Positions 43,904 to 55,500 of a stretch of 64,000 bases of DNA are shown here, piece after piece; within the stretch, counting starts at the first letter, position 1, and each line of letters starts with the position of its first letter. The notes under the pieces were generated by a model. The model worked only from the letters and a program-made list of their open reading frames with translations, did not search any database and was not told the origin of the DNA. A program made the translations under genes and the position numbers. Source of the stretch: Brachionus rotundiformis (Eukaryota; Rotifera; Eurotatoria; Ploima; Brachionidae); assembly GCA_016802295.1 (NCBI GenBank), contig JAESIW010000137.1, positions 6,646,944-6,710,943 on the forward strand, given 5' to 3'.

Positions 43904-44489
43904 TTTCCAATCAGCCAATATTTCATTAATAATTTAAAAAATATAACAAAATAAAATTCTAAATCAATAAAATTTATTTTATTAAAAAAAAAGTTAATTT
44001 TTTTATTTAATAGCTTAGTTACTTTGAAGAAAATCAAAAAGATCATTAGAACAACTCGGAAATTTGTACTCGAGTGTTATCATAATTTATTAGGAACTAA
44101 ATTAGAATAAATCCGACAACTACCTTTGATTGTACAGAATTGAGTTAAATTAGCATACAAGTGAGAGCAGGAGACCTGATAGATAGCAATAGTTTTAATT
44201 AGAGAGAAATTATTTAAAATTAGCTCCATTGAGCGGATAATATATAAAAATCGATAATTCTCAAGTTACCAAGCACTATGGGCATTATTATAGTGATAAA
44301 CAACTCTAATTAAATATGAATATAATAATTTTATATTTTGACTATGAAGTTGTCTGTTTATATTTGCAGTATCTATACTTATTTTAACCTTTGATGACCG
44401 AGGTGTAATTGTAATTTGACAATTTGGTCATTTATTAATAAACTACTGTCCAAAAAGGCAAAGAAAATTTTTAAATCCGCAATTAAATT

Positions 44490-44840
44490 TTCAATTTCAA
44501 GTTTAATCAACAGGCTAGTGCCCATGTCATACAGACCGATTAACCACACTCTATTTATTTAAATAAAATAAGTTTTACAAATCAAAAAATTTAATTGTTT
44601 ATATAATTATTTAAAAAAAGAAAACATTGAAATATTTAAATAAAATTTTTTACAAAATCTGAGAAAATTAAATGTTGTAAATTTCAACATTGATCTCTTG
44701 ATCACAAAGCAATTTATAAGTCTTGAGTAGAAAAATCCAAAAGTTTTTTCACCATTTAATGATTTGAGCCATTTTTCTTTAAATTCTGCATTAGATTTTC
44801 AGGAGAGTTATGAAAGTATAGTGTTTTTGATAAAATTTGA
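44490..44840 (-). mobile_element. LINE family A tail, second copy
   Basis: Shares TTTAATCAACAGGCTAGTG, the ATTTATAAGTCTTGAGTAGA stretch and TTAAATTCTGC with the copies at 31180 and 51650, with an internal deletion near 44765. Confidence 0.65.
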
Positions 44841-45839
44841 TCAGAAAATTTTTAAACCCGCAATTAAGTTTTGATACATTTTTCAAAAATTTTAGAACAA
44901 AGCTTTGAAATGTAATAGAAATACAAATATTTGATAAGATAATTTCATTTTTTTTGGTAAGACCATAACAGCTCCGGCTCATTAAATCCATATAAAAATT
45001 TATTGAAAAATAAATAAAAAAATGAAAAGAGTTGAAAAATTTATTTCATTTACTTAACAAATAAAATTTAAATTATTTATTACCTAAATGACTAAACTTT
45101 AGGATTATATTTATTGACTGGTTACTTTTTAATATAAATACATTTAGCTCATAAATGTTTAAAAAGTTTTTATTTATACTCTATTCTTCAATGTCAAAAA
45201 TCAGCAAGGCTCGTAACCTGAAAAGTTTGACCGTTTAGTCCCAATCCCTTTTTATTCCTTTCTCCTAGCTATGCAAGTACTGAGAACCTGTGTGAGAAAC
45301 GAACCGTTAGATATTCTCATCCTTAACAGTTCGTTACAAGCCACTCTCTTTTAAAAGCATGTGCGAAGGATTCAAATAAGTTCCAAGCCTAGATGAAGAG
45401 AAGAGTCAAGAATCAAAACAAGCTAGATGTGCAGTGAATAGAAACTGAACGCATATGAATGGTATTGATCTTTGTCTTCACTCGACAGAATCTGATATGT
45501 GTTATGACCGAGATCAGGGATTAAACTAAATTAGAGAACAATTTGACGTGATAATTATTTATTTACTTCTCGTTACGATCTCAATGCATTATTTACAAAT
45601 TACAATCCTTTTTGAAAAAAACTTTGAAATTTTATAAAGATATAAAAATCTGCAATTAAATTTGAAAAATGAAGCTTGATCAAACTTTTATTTTGCCTAA
45701 GATTAAGGACATTTAAGCTAACTGGAGTCGGTGTTGTAGCTATTTAGAGAATTTCAGCATAAAAACAAGTCACTAAAAGGTGACGATGACATGAATTAAA
45801 ATATCTAGAAACGTTTTACACTAAAATGTTATATAATTA

Positions 45840-46225
45840 TCCAATTCTTCTTCTATCTTTCTCTTTCCTTGAGGGGTCCAAAAATTGATCTGTTGTACAG
45901 TTCCTCATTTGTAATAACTTTCGCATAGAAGATTCTCAAAATTTTTCGTAGGCAATTGTTAATAATACTTCGATCTTTTGAAGATCACTGTCAGTCATTT
46001 TCCAACATTCAGATCCATACAACAATACAGATTTGACAAGACAACTATAAAGATGTAATTTAGTCCTCAGTCGAAGGAATGACCATTATACGACATAAGT
46101 CTTAATTTGAAGAAAGCAGTTCTGGCCTTGGTTAATCTGTTTCGAATGTCTTCTTCGGAGCCACTATTTTTGCTAATCACGCTTCCTAGATATGTAAAGC
46201 TGTCGACGCATTAAAGATTTTCGTC
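45840..46225 (-). mobile_element. LINE fragment, family B-like polymerase tail
   Basis: The minus strand reads CVDSFTYLGSVISKNSGSEE, DIRNRLTKARTAFFKLRLMS, NLYCCMDLNVGK and VQQINFWTPQGKRKIEEELD, with several stops. Y-L-G-x-x-I and I-R-N-R-L-x-K-A-R are hallmarks of RTE/craft-type LINE polymerases. Confidence 0.7.
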
Positions 46226-46543
46226 TCCAACAGAAACCAAAACGCAAAACCAAATTATCCAATAATTAGTAGCCTGATAAATGTTTTTCAATTATGAAAT
46301 CTTCATTTTTATTTCCAAAATTATTCAATTGCTAATCTTTGTCTATAAAAATTGCCTAAGATTGTTTTTGTTATCTGTTTGTAATTTAAAATCTTATCTA
46401 ATATTAATTGCATTTAGCCTATTATGATGTGATCTTTTGACTTAATCTTAATTGCAAAAACTGCTGATAATTAAACAAAATATCTCCTTTATAAATATGA
46501 ATAAAAATTAAAAAAAACGAAAACATTTTTTTTTAATTTATAA

Positions 46544-49500
46544 ATGATTAAAATTTTAATTCTAAACCTGATAGGTAATTTGGACAAAAAAATGTTAAAC
46601 TAATCTAATTAGGTACGCTGTTTAGCCGTGACATTGGCTCAGGGTGTGTCTCAAACGAGCCCGAAGCCGACAACAGTGACCTATCCAAGCGTTTCATTGA
46701 GCTGCGATTTTGAAGCAGACTTTTGCAATTGGAAAAATGAATCGTTTGGTGGGAGCTTTTTTTGGCAACGGAACAAAGCCAACGAGCTTTTGGACATCAA
46801 CGGTCCCCTGCCAGACCACACACTACAGTCTTTGAATGGACACTACATTTACATTCAGGTACTTACTCTTGTAAATGGGTCCAAATCTTAATTGCCTAGT
46901 TTAGAGCAATCCATCACGGCCACAAAATGAGTCTACCAGCATCATCAGTTCTCCCTTGACCATACGCTACTCATACACCACATACTGTTTCAAATTCTGG
47001 TACCACATGTACGGCGAAGCTATCAATAGCCTTTTTGTCTCACTTGAAAACATGGACGCTCAAAATTCTACCACTATTTGGTCAAAACACACAACTCAGG
47101 GCAATCAATGGAGACTTGGCCAATCCACACTCAGACTCAATGCAGGAAATTACAGATTTATAATCAAAGGAGTCGTGGGTGGCAATTTATTAGGAGGTTA
47201 TTAGAAGACAAGATTATAGTATTTTTATCAATTAAAAAATTAATTATTTATTAAGATATTGCCATTGATGATATATCTGTTTCACCAGGCTCTTGCTCAA
47301 CATCTAAGTTTTGTGACTTTGAATCCGAGGATATGTGCGGATTTTCCCTCAATCCTGTCGGAATTTTCAATTGGACTTGGCACCAAGGCTCAACATCTAC
47401 CTACGGAACCGGTCCATCATTTGATCATGTACTCTCTAATTAACTACAGAATTAAATAATCTTATCTATCATAAAAATTATTCAAGACTACACTGACAAG
47501 TAATGGACACTACATGTACATTGAATCAAGCTATCCAAGAGTAAGCTTATTAGTGATATAGTATTGGTGATTCTAGTGGTAGATATTTTTTTAAAGAATC
47601 AAGGAGATAATGCGATTATTTTGTCGCCAACATACAGATCTTATTCATCTGGAACGCGGTGCGTTCAAATTTGGTATCATGCATATGGAAGTGATGTAGG
47701 TTCATTAAATGTTTACAAACTGGAAAAGGGCACAGTAGAAGGCAAATATGAAAAGCTGTTCTCAATATCTGGCAACCAAGGGGACGAATGGCATGTGGCT
47801 CAGATAAATTTTTATGTCAGATCTTTTCAGGATTATAATCTCGTGTTCGAAGGTGTGGTAGGAGATGACGGTTGGTATGATTATGGCTGGTCGGGCGGAC
47901 AGGGAGATATATCAATTGATGATTATGAGCTTAGAGAAAAACCTTGTCAGCCAATGGGAGACTGTGACTTTGAGGAAGATACTTGTAAGTAATTTTTCTA
48001 ACATTATAATTAAACAAAAAAAAATATCAAATATTTATTAATTTAAAACATAATTTAGGCTAAGCATTAGTCGTTTGCTTATCGAATACAGTAAGACTGG
48101 TTTTGACTAGCTCGATCTCGTTTGGTTTCTTTTTGTTATCTATAATACTCAATTTATAATTTCCTGAATCTTCAGGTCTATCTTCATCTAATTTCGAGCT
48201 TATTTCAGATATTGGCTAACCATTCTCGTCTGATTCTTCAACAATGTATAACTTAACATTGTCATTTGGTTGTAATTTTGTAAAATCCTTTTTAAAAACA
48301 TAGGAGACGACAATACCTTTTTAAGAATAAGAATTTAAATGTTTTTAAAGTCAATAAGAAAAAGAGATGGATAATTAGTATTAAGTCGTTGCTATAAACT
48401 AGTTAATTGATTAAATTAAAGTTAATTATTTTTCCAGGTTAATTTAACTACTCGATTTGTTAAGAAATGATATCGCTGCATGCAGCTTTTCACATCTTCT
48501 TTAACAATACATTCAATTTGTTATGTCTTCTTAAGTTGTACGACTGATTTCGAAAAAAAGGTCTTTTAGCATCTTTTGACTAAAGAATGTATGACCAGGG
48601 ATTTTAACCTTATGCACCAATGCTGCTATTGAGAATAAGTGAGGATTACATTTAGTCTCAAACATTCTTTAAAAAAGAGAGTGGCTTGTAACGAACTGTT
48701 TAGGATGTAAATATCTAACGGTTCGTTTCTCACGCAGGTTCTCAGTTACTAGCACAGCTAGGAGAAACAAGTAAAACAAAAAAGGGATTGGGGCTAAACC
48801 AATGAATGCTTAGAGCATCACAAGCCTTTCTGATTTTTGATTCTGAGGATAAAAACAAAGATTGATTCTATAATACAGATTTTCAATTTGCTTTAGAGAC
48901 ATATCACAATATAAAAATAAAACGAAAAATTGTCCAATATAAAAATCTGTCTTTTTACTATTCTGTTGAATAAAATGGGTAAACTATTCCCATTAAAATA
49001 ATGATTATTTTTTAAATATTTAAATTATACAAATGGCTTAACTTGTCTTTGATCAAATTTTAAATTTTCACTTTTTTGAATGAAAAATTTTTTAATAGAT
49101 GAAATACTTTGATGACTGAACTTTCATAATTTACGCTTTAGTTAATAAAATATTCATGAAAAAACCTAATAATATGAGAAAAACCTCTTGGTAGGGAACA
49201 TGCTTAAAAAAAGCGGATTACCAAAAAATCCAGAGCTTTACAAGTTGTTTTTAAAGGTGCCTGGAAGAACGCCGAAAAAGGTTCTGACTTTGAGTGGGTG
49301 CGAAACCGAGGCTCAACACCATCATCATTTTCCGGTCCTAATGTTGACCACACTCTAGGCACTTCACTGGGTGCATACTTATTCATTGAGACCTCATCTC
49401 AATCGAAACCGGGCTCAAAAGCCCTCATGGTTTCTCCAGTATTTGACAAGCTTACACCCAGATGCTTCCAGTTCTTCTACCACATGTAACTATTGCTAAT

Positions 49501-52500
49501 CATAGATGCTTAAACTAAAACTTTGATCCAGGAAAGGCCTTTCTTCCACCCTTAGTGTAATCCAAAAAGGATTCAGGTCTTATCTCAATGGCACTGTGGT
49601 ATGGAAGGACTCGAGCAGCGACCAAGAGACATGGCAGCAAGCGTTGGTCTCTCTGCCAAACAACTACAGCTCTAATTATGTCCTAATCTTTGAAGGAAAA
49701 ATAAATGGCCAAAACTCTGGCGACATAGCAGTAGATGACTTGAAGATAGTGAATGACAAGCTGTGTCCTTCACCTGAAGCACAGTGCGCTTTTCAATGTC
49801 CGAATGGAGATTGTGTAGCTGAGATGAAAGTATGCAACTTTGTCAACGATTGTCTTGGAGGCGAGGATGAGATGCACTGTGGATACCAAAATGTAACATT
49901 TGAAATGGGAACTGGCAATTGGAATGACACAAGTGGATCCAGCATGCTGAAATGGACACGCAAAAATGGTGGAATTGGCTACGAGCCGCTAACAGACCAT
50001 ACACTAGGCACATCGATGGGCTTCTACATGCTGCTGAGTCCGAGTTCCAATGGAACCTCGGAAAAAAGCGCCCAATTTTCCAGTCCAATAATGCGTGACA
50101 GTAGCTCTGACTGCCAAATGAACTTCTGGTATCAGATAAATGGAAAAAATGCAGGCGGAATTGAAATATATGTTAATGTTGGTTCACAAAAATCAAGAGC
50201 TTTGCGCCTAGATAGAGAAACATTCGACCAATGGGTACAGGCTAGTGTAAACATTGGCCGTTATAGGTCAGAATTTCAAATTTTGGCGGAAGGATTCCGG
50301 AACCCAAGAACAACTGGCAGTGTGGCATTTGACGACATTAATTTTACAAGTTTATAAACTTTAAAAGATTATTTATTTAAAAATACAAATTGAATCTAGA
50401 TTGTGGTATTGTTATCAAAAATGTGTCCTGTAGTTACAGCCAGACCAAGTGTAATAACCAAAATTGTGTATCAACTAGCCGCTTATGCGATTTCAACGGT
50501 AAGTTGATAATTGAAAATAATTGTCTTAAAAAATAAGTAGAAAGAGAGAGAGTCTGAAATTATTTATTAAGTATCTGTTAATGTGGTAAATGTGTGCCAC
50601 TCTATCTGATTTGGCCTGATTAATCATAGAATAACTTCAGAGAAACAAGGAGTAATTTAAGATTCATAAAAGAGTTTATTTATCATAGGATTAAGAATTC
50701 CGATTGACTTGAAAATGTTGGGTTTAGTAGTACTAGTAGTAATTACTGTAACTTGGAGCTAGTTTAAGCAAAGCTCTAATGAGCTATAGCAGTCGATTCA
50801 TTGTTCTTCGTTATCCAAGCGTCAATCTTAGCTTTAAAGCTGTTAAGACTAGTTGCACTTACAATTTCTTCTGGCAATTTATTCCAAACATCAACAACTC
50901 TGTTTGTAAAATAATTAAATCGATGACTACAATTCTTTACTCTTTCTCGCATCAAGTTCTTGGAGTTTCTTCTAAGATTATGCATTTTGCTCTCAGGCCT
51001 AGTGTTTAAGCTGTAGTTTATACCATTTCTGAAATTCACTATCTCCATATTGTTTACTAGTTTGAACATTTGGATTAGATCTCCACGTATCCTTCTTGTT
51101 CTTAGACATGGTATTTCAGTCTAGATAGCCTTTGTGGATACTCCAAATCTGCAAGTTCAGGTACTAACCTCGTCGCTCTACGCTGCACTTTATCGATCTC
51201 ATTTATGTCTTTTTCTAAGTAAGGACACCATGAGCTGATGGCATATTCCAAATAAGGCCTGACAAGTGAGCAGTATAGTAGTCTTACTATTTTTGTTGTT
51301 GGGAATTTGTCGCTTTGGATATAAATAACAACTTTCGCAAACAGACTTGTTGAGCGGTTTTGAATCGATAGTGTAATCGAATTCTGTGTTCATCTTGCCA
51401 ATATCTAAAACTTTGCACTTATCAATATTCAGTGATCTTGACCAGTCTCTTGACCATCTGCATATGTTGTCTAAATCGGATTGTAGATTAAGGATCGAGC
51501 TGAAACTCTTGATTACTGATATAATTTTTGTATCATCTGCATAAGCTTCACATTCATTTTCGATAATTTCTAACATGTCATTAATGTAAATAACAAAAAG
51601 TAATGGTCCCAGTACTGAGCCCTGAGGCACTCCACTTGTCACATCTCAATTTTTTTTTTTTTTCAATTTCAAGGTTAATCAACAGGCCCATGTCATAAAG
51701 ACCGATTAACACTCCATTTATTTAAATGAAATAAGTTTTACAAATTAAAAATGAATAAAATTTTTTATAACATTATTTTAAAAAAGTAAAACATTGAAAT
51801 ATTTAAATTAAAATTTTTGAATTTTTTTACAAAATCTGAGAAAATTAGATTAATATTATTAAAAATTGAATGCTTAAATGTTGTAAATTTCAACATTGAT
51901 CTCTTGATCACAAAGCAATTTATAAGTCTTGAGTAGAAAAATCTAAAAGTTTTTCCACCATTTACTGATTTTGATGTTGGTTCTATCAGATTCTCACGAT
52001 TCCTTAAAATATAATTCAAATTTCTTGATTCATTTTTTTTAAAATTCTGCCTTAGATTTATAGGAGAGTTATGAAAGTATAGTGTTTTATAAGCAAAAGA
52101 TAGCATTCTATCTAGAATTCTGGCTGGTACACTTATTTTCATTATTATTGCTGCTGTGATTGCATTTATTTATTGGAAAAAGAGACGCAACAACGCCACT
52201 TCTGGTTCGGTCCATTTATCCGGATTAGCTAATGAAAGTTTAATTATAGCCTCTTTTGAGAAATAGCACAAGAGAGTCGTGCCATTGCCAGGAAATCAAC
52301 CATTATCATCAAAGCTTCGCTCCGACTCAAGCCTACTTTACTATACCCTATCACTTCACCAAATTGATCCACCGCTTTCCTAAACTTTAAGAGTTCCAAC
52401 TTCAATAATTTATTAACTAAAATTTATTAAAATTGATTAAATGGCTTCTAAAAACTCTCTTCTATACCTTGAATAAAATTATTGACTTTTGACTGATTTT

Positions 52501-55500
52501 ACTTCTGAGAGATACTGTTCCATACATTCCCATAACCATTTTTGATTTTTGTCCTGTTCTTTTGTGCATTTATGGCCAATTAAAATAAGAACGGTATACA
52601 TTTTTTGTCTTACAGATGACTGCGGTGATATGAGCGACGAAGAAGATCAGGCATGCATAGCCTATCCCTTCCGATGCACATTCGAAACCAGCTTTTGCCA
52701 ATGGGTGCCAAGTGAGAGCAATAATTACAACTGGAAGCGCACTACTGGCTTCAACTGGCCGTCGCGGCTAGCGCCGCAAAGAGACCACACAACCAACACT
52801 GCCGCCGGCTCATACATCTACATCAACACGACCAGCCGAGAGCCGACCTCTACCTCTCTGCTCTACGGCCCGGTCATCAGCACCGACAGCACTAGTTGTC
52901 GCATGAGATTCTACTACTACATGAATGGAAGATCAGCCGGCAAGCTAAGCATCAGGTCACGCACTCACATTGGCGGCTCTCTGACACACCAATGGTCTCG
53001 CACAGGCACCATCGCCGACTACTGGGAGCGAGCCGAGGCCTATTTGTACTCAAGCAGCTTCTATTCCAAAAGTTACCAAGTTGTGATCGAAGCCCAAGTG
53101 GCCTCGTCTGGCACCGAACAGGACGGCATCATAGCCATTGATGACGTTTCATTTTCTAAAGAATGCATTTCATCCTCTGAACCAATGCCAATTACTTACA
53201 CCACTGCTCCACCTCCAGTATGTGGATATGACGGCTTTAGGTGCACAAATGGCAAATGCATCAACAAAAGCCAGCTATGCGACTTTATCAATGATTGTTC
53301 AAGTGGCGAAGATGAGACAAATTGTGGCAAGTGCAGTTTTGAAAAGGACAATTGCGGATGGTACGACAACAGCTTTGGTGGACATTTATTCAATAGAACT
53401 AAAGCTGGCGATGCTCAAATAGGCCAAGATGTTACACTAGGCTCTCCAAATGGTTCCCTAATCAACTATGAAGCTTCAGAAGGAGCTTTTTCCGGCCTGA
53501 GCAGACTCTATTCGCCCAAACTCGGCCGGACCAGCTCCTACTGTGAATTTGAGTTTTACTACATCAAAAAAGACCTATCTGAATCAATTTCAAATGAGTT
53601 TTCTTTATTTCTGGTCGACTCATCGGACAGAACAGAGAGACTTTGGCGCAACAAACAAAACTCTGTTGATAACAACTGGACCAGAGTGTCCATTGGGCTT
53701 CATATGCGCGAGGCCGGCTTCAGACTTTACTTTGAATCATCCTATGCCAATCAGGCCTCGGATCAAAAACCAATACTGGCTCTGGACGAGACCAGTTTTA
53801 TAAATTGCCAAACACAGTTTAATGTGTCGTGTTTTGGCAATGGTGTGTTTAAATGCAACGGATCTTATTCCTATTGCATTCCAAATAGCCTTGTGTGTGA
53901 CTTTAACAACGATTGTGTTGATAAGAGTGATGAACAAGCTGACCAGTGTGCCAATTACACTCGATGTGATTTTGAAAGCGAGCAAAACTCGCTTTGCCAA
54001 TGGACAAATGACAATGATGCTGATTTGAAGTGGAAAAGAGCTGTTGGAAAGCAATTTTTGACCTCTAGTCTGAACTATCCCACTTATGACCACACTACTC
54101 TGGAATCCGATGGCCACTACTACCACAATGACTACTCAGGCAAGCCTGACAAGACTGCGCGCCTAAGTAGTCCGCTTTTGTATCCCGTCAGCTCAGGCTG
54201 CTCACTCAGAATCTGGTACTACATGATTGGTAAATGAAAAAATAGAACACAAAAATAATTTGGTAAAATTTTATTTTTAAAGACCAAGATGGAAGTAAGC
54301 CCGTGCTCCGGGTCTACATGAGAAAAATGGTCGGCGCTCCAATGACTCTTTTGTGGGAAAAGAACAACTTGAATAGTAAGTGATTAAAACTATCTAAAAC
54401 AAGTCACTAAAATTCAGATAATTATTCATTTAATTTGTTAAGGGCTCAATAGGGACTTGAATAAAAATATTGAATTGTTTTGTATAATTCTTTATTGTTT
54501 AAATTGCAATTAAAAACTAGATAAAAATATAAAAATCCAAACTACTATTTATAAGGGTTCTTAGGACTTCTGGCTTTCCAACGACATCTTGATTCAATAA
54601 CTAAATTAGCTTATAGAATATTATAAAGAAAATGAGAAGAATTTAAATCGTGCATGATAAAATCAATGAATTAAAGATAAATACTGAAAGATGCAAGCTA
54701 AGAATTATTAGTTAGTATTGAAAACGTGGCTGTTGGGTAACAAATTCCCGTTGGTTCTTTCACCAAAAGGGTGTCAAATGTCAATATCAAATCCAAAAAT
54801 CAATTCTTTTTTCTAAATTCACCTCTATGAATAAAATTTAAGTGAAATCTTTAGAAAAGTACGAAACACAGGCCTAGTGTTTCTTTTTTAAAAAAGTTGT
54901 TAATCTTCGGATAAGGTTAAGTAAATGAGATAGATTCAAATTGTTATTTGATCCTTTATGTTAACCTTTCTTTTTGTTCTCTGCAGCAAGAACCCACCCA
55001 AGCTTCTGGTTTAACAACTATTTTTTTTCATTTTTGGATTCCATTTAATAAACTTTTAACTAAATTAAATTGTTTTAATTATTTCTTGGCTTAAATCCCT
55101 ATAGTACGCTACCAAGACTTTACAGAAAGTATCTGATGACAAAAACGCGAAGCTCTTGGCTCTTAGCTGATTCTATTTCACACTTGTTCTTTATAATAAC
55201 TTAATTTTGATCAATTTTGGTGACTTGAGTAGATAAGATAGATAAAAAAATAACTAAAAGAAACTAATATAATGATTTTTTGAATGTTTTCTATCTATTT
55301 TAGCTCTTGAGTGGATATTGGCTGACATACCCCTCCAGTCTGAGCAAAACTTTCAAGTAAAATAAACAAAAAATTTCTTTCTAATGACTAAGAATGAGTT
55401 AAGGTTGTGGTTGAGGCAGTTAATGGAAACGCTCAGATAGTAGGTCTATTTGGCAAATAAATTTTGTCCAATTTAAAATAACTTTCTAGGCTATTGATGA

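Larger units (their letters stand above)
43904..46543. other. intergenic, rich in LINE debris
   Basis: No host gene is recognised between the stomatin start and the MAM receptor start. It includes a family A tail at 44490-44840, the 110-bp repeat at 45250-45370 and a family B polymerase fragment at 45840-46225. Confidence 0.5.

Noticed and set aside
52119..52266. Calling the copied transmembrane exon a functional alternative last exon
   Set aside because: The only nearby AG acceptor gives a phase that does not match the upstream exon 9; without transcript data it stays a duplication.
50499..52615. Splitting the MAM receptor into two genes at intron 9
   Set aside because: The LDLa repeat begun in exon 9 (CNNQNCVSTSRLCDFN) is completed in phase by exon 10 (DDCGDMSDEEDQAC).
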